A DNA stretch of 64,000 nt from Latrodectus hesperus (Eukaryota; Arthropoda; Arachnida; Araneae; Theridiidae): contig CM075852.1 in assembly GCA_037975125.1 (NCBI GenBank), positions 18,025,099 through 18,089,098 on the forward strand. Reading direction: 5' to 3'. A program made the position numbers and the translations under genes. A model generated the notes under the pieces. That model made no database searches and was not told the DNA's origin. It worked only from the letters and a program-made list of their open reading frames with translations. Below are positions 25,604 through 36,690 of this stretch, one piece after another (positions within the stretch are counted from its first letter, which is position 1; each line of letters starts with the position of its first letter).

Positions 25604-26377
25604 CAGGGATGCACAACCTATGGCCCGCGGGTGAAAATTGGCCCGCGTCGCCTTTAAAGTTGGCCCGCGAATGTTGTTAATAAAATAAGACTAATTTAAA
25701 AAGAAATGAGACTCTTTCAAATAAACAAAAGAAAAAATCTGATAGGAAAACGATTCTACATCAGAATAAATATTTTACATCTGTTCATTAAGTTCATTTT
25801 TTTTATAACGCGGATTTTCTGTTTGTTCTCTTCATGGCTACCTGAGAGTATGAATATTCGTATAGGAGTTCAAAATGCAGCTGCATGTGCAACTTTCTTT
25901 GGCAGCACTTACATTTGTGAGCAAACTTTTTCTTTAATGAATTTAAATAAATCAAAAATAAGAAATAGGATAGCAGATGAGAACGTTTCTTCTGTTTTAG
26001 TATTGACACAACGAATCTTAAGCCCTGCATAAAATAACTTCAAATATTCAGTCATAGCCATCACATTAAATTTTACTGATTTTTTTCAAAATTTAAATTG
26101 TGTTCTTTGTATAATTACCAAAAAGTTTTCTCCCGTTATTAAATTTCAAGTTTTTTCTGGAAATAAAGTATTTTAAGCATATCTATAATGTTTGTGTTTT
26201 ATTACTTTATTGTATAATGTTTGCACGAGTAAATAAGTAAATTAACAATTACAATTCATGCGTATTGCCACAAATAACGTTTATAACATGTTTTAACATT
26301 TACGTATTGCTTTGGCCCTCAACATGATCTTTTTTCATATTTTTGGCTCCTCATTCTGAAAAGGTTATGCACCCCTG
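25604..26377 (+). mobile_element. hAT transposon, 774-bp deletion derivative
   Basis: It starts CAGGGATGCACAACCT and ends with the inverted AGGTTATGCACCCCTG, so 14 of 16 terminal bases match. AACTAAAG (25596-25603) and AACTAATG (26378-26385) flank it, an 8-bp target duplication with one change, as hAT elements make. A left subterminal zone repeats GGCCCGCG three times. Inside is only the C-terminal part of a transposase. Confidence 0.9.
25865..26032 (+). pseudogene. hAT transposase C-terminal fragment
   Basis: Within a longer chance frame (25706-26032), the sequence AACATFFGSTYICEQTFS, followed by MNLNKSKIRNRIADENVSS, is the dimerisation domain of hAT transposases close to the GTF2IRD2-like arthropod group. 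It ends at a natural TAA near the right terminus. The catalytic domain is absent. The preceding 55 or so codons are low-complexity and not family-like. Confidence 0.85.
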
Positions 26378-28557
26378 AACTAATGGAACAGCATTTTGTG
26401 TGAATAGTATTTGACTAAATTGATTTTACAATTATAGATCTATGTATTTTATATTCTTTATATTGACACTTTCGCATTGAAAAGTGAAATATGTTAAATA
26501 TTATCTTACCCTAAGTATATACATTTTCAGCGAAGATCTCTTTCAAGATGACTTAATATCTAAATTTATAAAATTATTACATTACTTTCAATGTTTCTTC
26601 AGTTTTAGATCGTTAAAATTTATTTTTCAGAAGACTAGAAAGCATTAATTTAGAAAATTATAGCCTTTAAAAGAAACTGAATTTGTTAAAATTATTATAT
26701 ACAAATGGTAAAACATTACAAAATGTGAATTAAATTGATATTAAAACATCAAATAATTATGTAAATGTAAGCTTTATTATAAATTGCATCTGAATAATGA
26801 ACAATCAAGAAAATCGCTCACATCGCAATGAATTAGGCAAAATGCTGTTACTTAATTTATATAACAATTCAGTTAAAAATTTAAATAATTATCATATAGT
26901 AATTTGTATAATGTTGCCCTCCTTTGGCAGGATTTGATGGCAATACTGTTAGCTTTCATTGTAAATGTGCAGTATTATCTTAGAATATCAAAAGTGCAAA
27001 AATATATTCTACTTTTTGATAATGACAAACTTAAAATTATATTTTTTGATATTTTAATTCTTTTGCTAACACTTAGAATAAATTTATTAGGTTTAATAAA
27101 ATAAAATCTCAATACTACAGTATTCTAAATATCTCCACAGATCACATAATTTTTCAAAAAGAAGATTCGAAATCTGTTTCTGAGAGTTGTGAAGTAATTT
27201 CGGATGTTAGCTTCCTGGTTTCCTTTAAATTAACCTGAATTTTTTATAGTTTTCTGTTATGCTCCTTTAAAAATTCCACAATAAAACTGATCTAAATTGT
27301 CTTTTAAAATTCAAAGCGTACTTCAATCTTTTTAATCAAAAATAATTTAAAACACTAATCAGCATTTTATCAATTAAATAAGCTTATGTTTACACAAAAT
27401 TCAGATTTTTTTAAATAAAACTCAAGTAAATTCCATTACTTAAATTGTTACGAGTACACTTACCTTCAATGAAGTAAAATAATAGAGTAGTTCTATTTTA
27501 GAACATGAATGAAATTGTGTGTGTGGGAAGTCTGCATGTGTATATGTGCAATTTTTAGTATTTCTTTCTTTGGATGAAAAATTCATGGGTCCACAAATAG
27601 AACTAAACATATTTTTTCTAATAAAAAAATGGACTTTCACTTAAAAGTAATTACATAATATTTTGCCAAAGATATGTTGGCTCTTCTTATGTCCTATGTC
27701 TTGCATTAAGAAGATTACCATATTAGCACCATATTATACCTTTGCACCATATTAGTTACTATTCTTTCTGATGTTAGATTAGTCTGCACATAGTTGCAAC
27801 ACAGAAAGGCCTCTTTTGACCGAAGTAGCAGTTAAACAGTCTTTTGCCGTTGTATACACAGAAGTTTTGTTTTGATATTCCTGAGATATTGGACCACACT
27901 GCGAGACATTAAGGCACCTAACAGGATCAGCCTGTGACATCCTTATTTCCATCTGCCGCATAAACTAATTGAGCAAACGTTTTCTCCCATATATTGCAGG
28001 ATACTTCTAACTATTATCAACAAATCTGCTGACAAAATATGAAGAACAAACATTTCTCCCTTAATTATGAAAGCCTAATATTTGCTTAATTTTGTCACTC
28101 GTATTATTCTTTTTCACAAAAGTTGTAGTCATTATTGCATAAATTTACACAAGTTTGTTTTTTTATCTATATATAAACTATACATTTCATTATTAATGTC
28201 ATTTTTTAATATTGTGCTTTGGAGTGTCTTTGTTTCATTAAAAATACACATGATAAATATTAGTATATATTTTTGCATTTCCTTCATTAAAAAAAATTTA
28301 AACTTTGTGTTAACCTGTATAAATAATATAGAGTTGAATATACTAACCAATGAAGTGAGAATTTTCTACTCGCATCACATTTCTTACTACACAGAAACAT
28401 TCTTTCATAATGTGTGCCTGTATTATATTTAGTAATCATTAAGCAAAGGAATTAAGAATTGAGATTATGTAAAAAGTATAACATAAAATTTTATATTTTT
28501 TACATAAAAAGAACTTTAATATGAAATTGTTTTTGATTCATCCTTTTTCATTTTAAG
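26378..28557. other. Rest of intron 3, nothing recognised
   Basis: AT-rich with short chance frames only. It ends at acceptor CATTTTAAG (AG 28556-28557). Confidence 0.55.
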
Positions 28558-28611
28558 GGGAAGATGAGATTAGTCCACTTTCAAAGAAGCGGGTCGTTGC
28601 TTCCTTCGAAA
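28558..28611 (+). CDS. Exon 4 of AT-hook gene
   Basis: A 54-nt exon between TTTTAAG and donor A/GTAAGT (28612-28617). It continues the frame as REDEISPLSKKRVVASFE. SPLSKKR combines a proline-directed phosphorylation-like site with a basic cluster. It is the smallest exon and phase-symmetric. The acceptor is weaker than the others, so it could be a cassette exon. Confidence 0.72.
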
Positions 28612-30899
28612 GTAAGTATTTTGATTAAAAAGATTAATGAATTATTTGAATATTTGAAATTTTTGTTATTACATGAAGCACAGTTAGAATAATATGTTAT
28701 AGAATTTTGATACCTTTAACTTAATGTTTGTTATTTTGTAACTAATATTTATAACCACTAAAAAACTTTCCTTTTTGTATCTTTTCACAGTTAATAATAA
28801 TATCGAAGACGTAACTAATCCTTTGATTATGAAACAATTTCTTTCTCAGATAATCCTTTTATGTATTGTAAATTAGTATTTATGTTATGATTTTAGCATT
28901 ATTAAATGAAGAATTGCCTTTACTTAAAAGAAATAAAACAAAGTATAATATTAAAGACTAAAACTAGGGATGTTTACTTTATTGAGCAGAACTTGACTGA
29001 ACAATGAAATATATTTAATTTCAACAAATCCAAATAAATTTAATTTCTGCATGAATTTTTTTAAATTTCCAAAATTCTGTGGCAAGATATTTAAATAGTT
29101 ATACAAACATTACATATTTTTAAAATGCATAAAAAGTTAGGTTCAAATGATTGATATAAGATTTAATTTTTTATGTTTAAATGAGTGAGAGGAAGAGGAA
29201 GTAAAGGAACCTCTTAATAAAAAGTATGTTTTAAAAAAATAATTGTGTGGATTATTTTCTTAAAAATTCGATGGTAATACACAGAAAAATTAACTAAACT
29301 ATTTGAGAGAAATTTAATAGATTTTTGACATTCATTTTAACTATCATTGTTTTGCAATGCTAAAAGTTAAATTTGTCTAGAAAAAATTTATCAATCTTTT
29401 CATATGCAACATTAATTTGTAAAACGAACGATATAAAATAAAATTTCATCACACATGCCATAAATAATTAATTTTGACATTTAAATATAATTTCACATGG
29501 TTATATAATTCAAGTTTTTAAATATAAACTAAGTTATGTATTCTTCCTAAATTTTTTTAGTTTAAAATTTTAACTACTTTTCAATTCACACTCTTTATCA
29601 AAGAAAAGATATTTAAATTTAAGTATTATACCACAAATATATAAGACTTTTATTTATATACAAAATTCTGATAAGGATTGTGTGAAGATATGTATTATTG
29701 CGTTTACTAACCACTGAAATAAAATTAATTTTTTATACGTTAATCAAGCGAACTTTTCTAAAATTTATATGACAATGATTTTAGATGCCATTATTTTTCT
29801 TTCAAATCTTTAGTTTTTGAAAGTTTCTTGTACTGCATTAATAAAAATATCTCAGATTTTTATCTTAGCCACTGAATATGGTGTATCAAAGTAAAAAAAA
29901 TATTGAATATATTTTTGTTTCATATATAAACGAAAGCTGTACTTATTAGTAACTAACATTAGGATTGAGAGTTTGAAATGTTTCTACCAATATGCTTATG
30001 TCCCAAAATAAATTTTGAAAACAATTAAATTTATATTTCTTTGAAAATGCTATGTTTTTACAATACACTTGAATCTTTCTCTCAGCTCAATCAATATGCT
30101 TCACTATTATACATAGACCAGATAGAGACTGAAAAATGTAAAAGTAACCTTGTAGATCCTTTCTTAAAAATCTGAAAGTTTCCGAATCATTTTATATAAC
30201 AGAAATTTTCCATGAACAAGGTATTTTAAAATTTTTTTGCCATTCAATTTTATACAGTGATACAAAAAATTTTCATATCAAAATTTTTATTAAAAAAGTA
30301 GATTTTTTTAATAAAATGAAAGGCAAATCAACTCTAAATTATGAAAACATTAATTGCAATTCTTAAATTACTGCAGAATTTGAAGCAATATTTCATATGA
30401 TATTCCAGCAGTGAAATACAAGCATACATCTAGTATTTCAGAAACGTAAGCAATTTTATGCTGAAAAATTTATAATTATGATTTTAATTTGCAGAACAAA
30501 TAATACATGTAATTTTATGTTAACAAATTAGTACCCTATTTCAAACTAAAAATTATAAATACAAAATAAAACTTGCAAAATTTTTAGAATTGTTAGTCCC
30601 TTACACAGTGCTAAGGTTCATAATTATAATCAGATTTTCCACACAAACTAGAAGTGTGCATTTTTTATGCAGTGTCATTCTTTATAATTTTTGCATACTA
30701 AAGAACATTGTGTTTTAATATATAACTGTTGCTTATTTAAAATTGTAAGTGCAGATAATTTATCTTAACTGTATAGCTTCTGATGGTTGAGGCATTCCCA
30801 ACCTGTCACAAATAATATGGTTGCCATAAAACTTGTATGACACAACATTCTTGCATACATTAGTTAACATTTGATGTTTTCTTTGTTTGATATGTTTCT
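28612..30899. other. Start of intron 4, nothing recognised
   Basis: AT-rich intronic DNA. A short GA-rich stretch at 29187-29216 is the only local irregularity. Confidence 0.55.
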
Positions 30900-31870
30900 T
30901 ATGTAATATTTTCTCCTGTAATAAGTTTTAAAAAGGATTGTAATGTGCAAAAACTATTCTTAATAAGTTTTTAAGAATATATTTAAAGTTCGTTTTACTA
31001 ATATAAAAAACAATATCAGAAGTTTTAAAAAAACTTTTTGTACATTGTAATCAATTTTTTAAAGTATAATGACGGAAAAGCAATAATACGTACTTAAGTA
31101 TACATACCTATGTTATAACTTGCACAAATAATATATACCTTTATATATTATAAAAAAGGACAGTAGAGAAACAATTTTTTATTAAATTATACTGTAAGTA
31201 ATACATAACAATAGTTTTCACACATGTAATAACTACGAAAAGTGTAAGAAATGTCATTTGTTTACATTGTAAGTATATATTATTACTAACTAGTAAGTAA
31301 TATACATATAATTTCAGAGTAATAAATAGTTAACATATAATATTTAAATAAATTTTAAAGTTCTGCATTTTAGGGCTGTAAATATAAAAATAGCTATAGA
31401 AAATTTTTTTTATATTTTTCAATTTGTAAAGAATAATAAAATTATGGATAACTTTCTTAATATTTTTTAATAAAAATATTTTCTCTTGTTATAATTTTAA
31501 AAAAAGATGGTAATGTACAGAAACTATTCTTAATTATTTTCTAAGAATTGTATAAAATTGTGTTATACAAATACATTGTAAGTAGTTTATTATATTAATA
31601 TATTACTAACAAGCAATTGTACATACTTATGATATATAAGCCTGTATTAAAACTAACATAATGTTATAAACAAGGACTTCTAGAGAAACTATTTTTTATT
31701 AAATTATATTAAACTGTAAATTATATATAACAATAGATTTTATACTCATAATAACAAAAAAAATTACATACATTATAACTAACTAGTAAGTAATATTTTA
31801 TACAATATATATAATTTGAGAGTAACATATAATACAATCTAAAATAAATTGTAACGTTCTGCTTTTTAGT
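30900..31870. repeat. Diverged ~0.5-kb tandem duplication
   Basis: Successive phrases in 30905-31375 recur in the same order in 31480-31870. AAAAACTATTCTTAATAAG pairs with AGAAACTATTCTTAATTA. AGAGAAACAATTTTTTATTA pairs with AGAGAAACTATTTTTTATTA. ACTAACTAGTAAGTAATAT occurs in both, and both copies end in GTTCTGC(A)TTTTAG. This is an old tandem duplication inside intron 4. Confidence 0.75.
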
Positions 31871-33984
31871 GAGCCATATATTTCATTATATTTTTTATTA
31901 AATGTGTTTGGTGGCGACAAAATTTGAAAACTAGTAGTACAAAATTAAAAATTAGTGTACAAACTCTAATTGAGATAAATAAAATGATAAACACTTCTAA
32001 CAAGATACCACGTAATAAGATGTTAATTTTAAAATTAATTACATTTTAAATGAGATTTTTCCAGTAATAAAAAAACATTTATCTTGAAGTAGTGATATTA
32101 CTTTTTAACACGTTTCTTTTACCAAAATAAGTAAACCCAGACTGTACCAAAAAGGCGATTTTAAAGAAAATATAGCAAAACATAAACATCATAAAATAGT
32201 TTCGACTATTAATGGCTCAAGCGTTGTAGTTTTCATTATTTAATGATTCGCAATTGGTAGCAAAATATTCTGAAAAATTTGCTTTAAATCCTTTATATCT
32301 TAAGGCAATTAGCAAAAAAATCCATAGAGATACATTAGTCACCATGATTTGGACAGGGTAAATCTCATGCGTTGGTTTGGGTAATTAAGGGGCTCTAGTC
32401 GATGTCTTAGTGTGACGTAGCGAAAACGTATCTGGCGTCGTGGAAATCTTATATTTGCATACACATATTTTCTGATATTTGTTGCTTTTAAAAATTTATT
32501 CAGAATTGTTTTCAATGCTCAAATTTCAATTCTCGTTCACAAAATTTCTACACTTGAACCGTTCAGTGGACCACTTTTTTTGTTTTTTCATAGCTGATGT
32601 CTTTCACATTATGCGTTTGACAGCACAGTATAAAGCTTTGACTGGCCTGAAAAAGATGATACGGGAGTTGGGCATTCTGTGACTGGAAACGTCCAGTTGG
32701 TTTGACTTGTCTCTCATCTAATTATATTTAATGGCCATATGAGGTTACGAACGAGACCTGGGATTTAGGAACATTACTTGTGTGTAAAAACTGGGCAGTG
32801 TTTGGATACCTTTAGGATTGTACAAGTTAAATACAACTGTGATATGGTATTCCCAGTTGTCAGGCAGTCTGGTTTCTTATGGTGGTTAAAATAACAAATT
32901 TATGGGAGAATTTCTTTAAGAAATAAGCAAATCTATAAATTTATTGGTTATCCATAGAAATAAAAACATTTTTACACAAAAAACTAATCTGTTAAAGACA
33001 AACTAAGAAATTCAAATTTAAAAAATACTGAAAGTCTTATCTATGTACAAAAATGTGATTTATATAGCTTGTCCATAAAAGGAGTTTTCACTCTCAAACA
33101 ACAACCTGCAGAACTAGACTTATACATGTATTGACGAATATATAAAAAAGGATGACTTAATATTTTGACATTTTATACTTGGATAATTATAGATTATGTT
33201 CATTTTAAAGTTAACTAGAATCAATATTTAAAAAAAAGAGGGAATTGCCATGAACTTAAAATGTAAAACCTCAACTTGAGGGAAAACACCAAGATCGAAA
33301 AGTGAGGTAAAGCACAAAAGCCCCTGCGCCAAGCAGCAACGCTCGAAGACAGCTTTGCGAACTTGCTTATGGAGAATGAGTAATGCATCTAATCTAAGGA
33401 AACTACTCACTATTGCCACTGAGGAAAAAATTCTATTGGTGAGATAAACAGCCAAACCTTCACACAGAACAAAAAATTGGCATCTTACTAATGAGAAGCA
33501 TGAAAATTCATCAGATACCTATGCATCGTGTGACTTGCTAACACAAATAACTTTAATTGTATCATAAATTGGGTCTGTTCGCAGTACAATACAACTCAAT
33601 ATGTCATCATTTGGAGCTTAATAAATTAGTTGTGGAATGAAAGTTAACAGAATGCATTTCATGCAGTTGAATGATGGAGAAACAGCTGGTTTAAACAACT
33701 TAAGTTGAATTTTAAAAACTTAAGGAAACGAAGTTTTCAAAAATACTAAAACCACCAACCAAATTTTTTTCTCGGCATTCAAAAATAAGTCACTTTATTG
33801 CTAGTTACGGGCTGTATCAATAAATCTAAAATGTTCCAGTTTCTAGGAGCTTTAAAAAACTTAAAATCCATCTTAAATGGAATGATTAATTAATCATTCA
33901 TATAATGTTAACAGGGAACTAATTGGGCATCAACACCAAAAGTTCTTGCTAAAAATTCCAAGCTTATGAATTGCTATATCGAGT
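31871..33984. other. Intron 4, nothing firmly recognised
   Basis: Two patches are less AT-biased (about 32340-32700 and 33230-33480) and may be old repeats or regulatory DNA. Frames there of 67 and 75 codons match nothing I know. Confidence 0.5.
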
Positions 33985-34746
33985 CCCAAAATATGTTAAG
34001 CGTTCGGGGATGAGGCTGTGGCTGAATGAAAAACACATGCTGATAGCTTCAAAAATTCAGGTCTAGAGATTTGTCCCTCTGTGATGAAGGTGGTTAGAGA
34101 CGACCACAGGCCTCGAATGACAAAACACTACAGGCTGCTGTTGAGGAAAAAAATCAAATGTGCAGCAAACTTGCTAGTGAATTTTTTTTCCAATTATTTT
34201 TCCATATTTTTTTATGAAGATACATTAGCAGTATACTGGCTGAATTATGTGGTTGTTGCGGATAAAAGATTTAAGAATAGTTATTATAAAAATGAAATAA
34301 TTAGGAAATCGGTTTGAATAGTGTCTATTAATACTAAACTATATTTATCTTTGTAAAACACGTTGATTTATTTTAAAATTTCTATGTGCTTTCACATGTT
34401 TATTTAAAAACAGGAATTTAGATTTCAAAGTCCACATTCCACTTTTGGCAGCCATTTAGAAAGCTCCCAAGTTTTATTGCAAGGGGATTTTTTGTGCAGC
34501 TGAAGACATATTGGCAGATGATGGTTGCCTATGTGATTACTTGGAAAATTAACTTAATTTCAAGGACATAATTTTCCTTAAAACTACAGTACTGAATATA
34601 ACGATGAATCTCTTATAATTACAAGCCAATTTGTTTCATCACAGAATTTATTACAAAATAAATGAATATTAATAAAAATATATTAATTTTTAAATGTTAA
34701 ATTTATTGTAATTTAGAAATTCAATTACAAATATTTTAATTGACAG
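33985..34746 (+). repeat. Duplicated segment A, copy 1 (upstream of exon 5)
   Basis: The last part of intron 4 up to the exon 5 acceptor recurs at 36325-36690 (partial) and 40855-41631 (full). Shared landmarks are AAAATATGTTAAGCGTT, TCCCTCTGTGATGAAGGTGG, ATTTATTACAAAATAAATGA and the terminal ATTTTAATTGACAG splice acceptor. Confidence 0.85.
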
Positions 34747-35010
34747 ATGCTGGACCAAGTCCAACACTAAGTCCACGAAGTCCCACACCAAGTATTTCAA
34801 GTCTTGTAAGTCTTACAAGCCTTACAAGTCTTGAAAGTTCACTAAGTCCACGAAGTCCCACACCAAGCATTTCAAGTCTTGTAAGTCTTACAAGCCTTAC
34901 AAGTCTTGAAAGTTCTACACCAAGTCCACCAGCTGTGGGACCTAGAAGGGGGCGACCTAAAAAGAAAGTGTGCACTAGACCCAGAGATGCACTGGGACAT
35001 TTTCTACCAG
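34747..35010 (+). CDS. Exon 5 of AT-hook gene (Ser-rich repeats, AT-hook)
   Basis: The exon lies between acceptor AATTGACAG (AG 34745-34746) and donor G/GTAAAT (35011-35016). Its 264 nt encode Ala-Gly-Pro-Ser-Pro, then two 25-residue repeats beginning LSPRSPTPSISSLVSL, a Pro-rich linker, and the AT-hook PRRGRPKKK. Its Gly-Arg-Pro core binds the minor groove of AT-rich DNA. The SP and TP dipeptides are candidate proline-directed kinase sites. The exon then reads CTRPRDALGHFLP. It is the longest and most clearly coding exon. Confidence 0.85.
34767..34916 (+). repeat. Two tandem 75-bp coding repeats in exon 5
   Basis: 34767-34841 and 34842-34916 are 75-bp copies differing at two positions, both encoding the same 25 residues. 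Each copy contains shorter internal repeats of AGTCTTACAAG type (SLVSLTSLTSL in protein) and a GTAAGT donor-like hexamer. The near identity indicates a recent duplication or ongoing copy-number change. Confidence 0.95.
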
Positions 35011-35114
35011 GTAAATTTAGCTTTTATTCTTCATTCTTGTTGAAATATTAACATTCTTTCTTTTCACTATCTCTAGTTTAGTGTAGTTATTGAAATCTCT
35101 AAAATCTTATTCAG

Positions 35115-35191
35115 GTCCTACACGAGTTAGGCCAGCCATCACAAGAAAAAGGAGAACAGAGCTGGAAATGCTACAGGACTATCCACTCTAA
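35115..35191 (+). CDS. Exon 6 of AT-hook gene (C-terminus, stop)
   Basis: After the 104-nt intron 5, acceptor TTATTCAG (AG 35113-35114) opens an exon reading GPTRVRPAITRKRRTELEML, then QDYPL and TAA at 35189-35191. The tail is basic (TRKRR) and then acidic/aromatic. A good donor, CG/GTAAGAG, lies only eight bases after the stop (GT 35200-35201). The mRNA therefore probably continues into a 3' UTR exon further downstream. No poly(A) signal close to the stop is needed if that splice is used. Confidence 0.8.
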
Positions 35192-35239
35192 AGCACTCGG
35201 TAAGAGTTGATTCTTTAAAATTTCTTTTATTCATAAAAT

Positions 35240-36310
35240 GATTGTGAAATCAATACATCAGATGTGTACATAAGAAAAGCTTTATAATTTTGTATGCCTT
35301 TTTAAAAACCTAAACTAGATTCTGTATCGAATGTTAGGAAACTGGGTATCCTTAGTTTAAAAGAATGAATTTAACATATATTTGCTTATGTACCCAGCCT
35401 TAAGTAATGACTAAAAGAAGGAAAAAGAAATGAATACACATTTTACTATTCGAACAAAAATGTTGTCAGTCTAATCGCGAGGAATGTGCTGGAACCCTGG
35501 CGCCACCTAGCGGGCCTTGAATCACCTGACAATCATTTGTGAGTTGCTTTTCAGGCTTGCAAGGACTTCTGAATGTGTCCTGGGGATGATGGAGTAGACA
35601 TAATGCTCCTTCATGGTTGGTAGCAGTATTTTTGCACCCCTTGGATTCTGACAGTTTGACTGCTTTCGTGTAGCTCATCGGCTTCACGATGTTCACATTG
35701 TGAAAATTTCATTCAAAATTATATCATTAGTTGAATTTGATTCAGCAGTTGTGCTGAGTATATCTATAAACCTTTTGAAAATGACATGTGGAAATTCGCA
35801 GATCCCCATATATCACTGAGTGGGATGTTTAGTTGCTGTATTAATGCGATTGATGCTGTATTATTTTAACAAAAGACTTAGAAGCTGAAAATTGTTAAAT
35901 TACTATAGAAATCATGCACCTTATAATTGAATATGCATTTAAAATGAATGTGAATAAATTACGCCTCTAAAAGAAATAAACAGAAAATTTTTATGTGCAT
36001 TAAAAGAACTTAAATCTAATTTTCTAATATTAATCTGTGATAATTTGTTACAAATTATATGGTAACAAAAGAGTTCTTACCATTTTCCTGTTGATATTGA
36101 ATGAATGAAAACAAATATGCAAATTAGTATATGACATGATTGAAATACCAGTCAGTGGAGAATAGAAATATCAATCGTTGTAAGGCAGGTCCACCACGAA
36201 TATTCATCAGTTGTAAGTCATACACTAGTCAAGAGAAATGGATGTGTTAGAAGAGCTCATTTCGTATTGTGCTTGTCTTAAAACTTCAATGTAAGTGTAG
36301 GAATTGTGGT
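35240..36310 (+). repeat. Duplicated segment B, copy 1 (downstream of exon 6)
   Basis: It matches 39705-40845 through shared phrases such as TTTATAATTTTGTATGCC, ATTCTGTATCGAATGT, GTACCCAGCCTT, ACTAAAAGAAGGAAAAA, TCACCTGACAATCATTTG and ATTTGATTCAGCAGTTGTGC. Both copies run directly into segment A. A 76-codon minus-strand frame here is not kept open in the second copy, so I do not call it a gene. Confidence 0.8.
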
Positions 36311-36324
36311 GTATTAAAAGTCGC

Positions 36325-36690
36325 AAAATATGTTAAGCGTTTGGTGATAAAGCTGTGACTGAATGTAAGACAAGCTATTAGTTTCAAATTCAGGTCGGGT
36401 AATTTTCCCACGAGATGAAGGTGGGAGTAGGTGACATCGGGCCTCACATGACAAACCTGCAGGCTGCTGTTGAGAAGGACAGTCAAATGTGTAGTTAACT
36501 TATTAGAAAATTAGTATAATTGTTTTTTAGATTATTTTCCCATACTTTTATAAAGATACTGTAGCAGTATAATGGCTGAATTACGTGGTTGTGGTGAATG
36601 TGAAAGTCAAGAATAGTTATTGCTATAAAAATGATATATTTCAAGACAGAAATTTAGATATCTAAGTCCACATTCTAATTTGGGAACCTT
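36325..36690 (+). repeat. Duplicated segment A, copy 2 (truncated)
   Basis: Resembles the first half of 33985-34746: AAAATATGTTAAGCGTTTGG, then GATGAAGGTGG, GCAGGCTGCTGTTGAG and TTTAGATATCTAAGTCCACA. It stops abruptly at about 36690, before the splice acceptor. The exons that should follow are absent. Confidence 0.8.

Noticed and set aside
28082..28432. 116-codon plus-strand frame
   Set aside because: Low-complexity Ile/Phe/Leu/Tyr translation of AT-rich intron, with a similar frame on the opposite strand.
34736..34975. 79-codon minus-strand frame
   Set aside because: Antisense shadow of the exon 5 repeats. The sense strand has proper splice sites and an AT-hook.
35466..35696. Minus-strand frame in segment B as a gene
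   Set aside because: The equivalent region of the second copy (about 39900-40135) is interrupted, so there is no sign of protein-level constraint.
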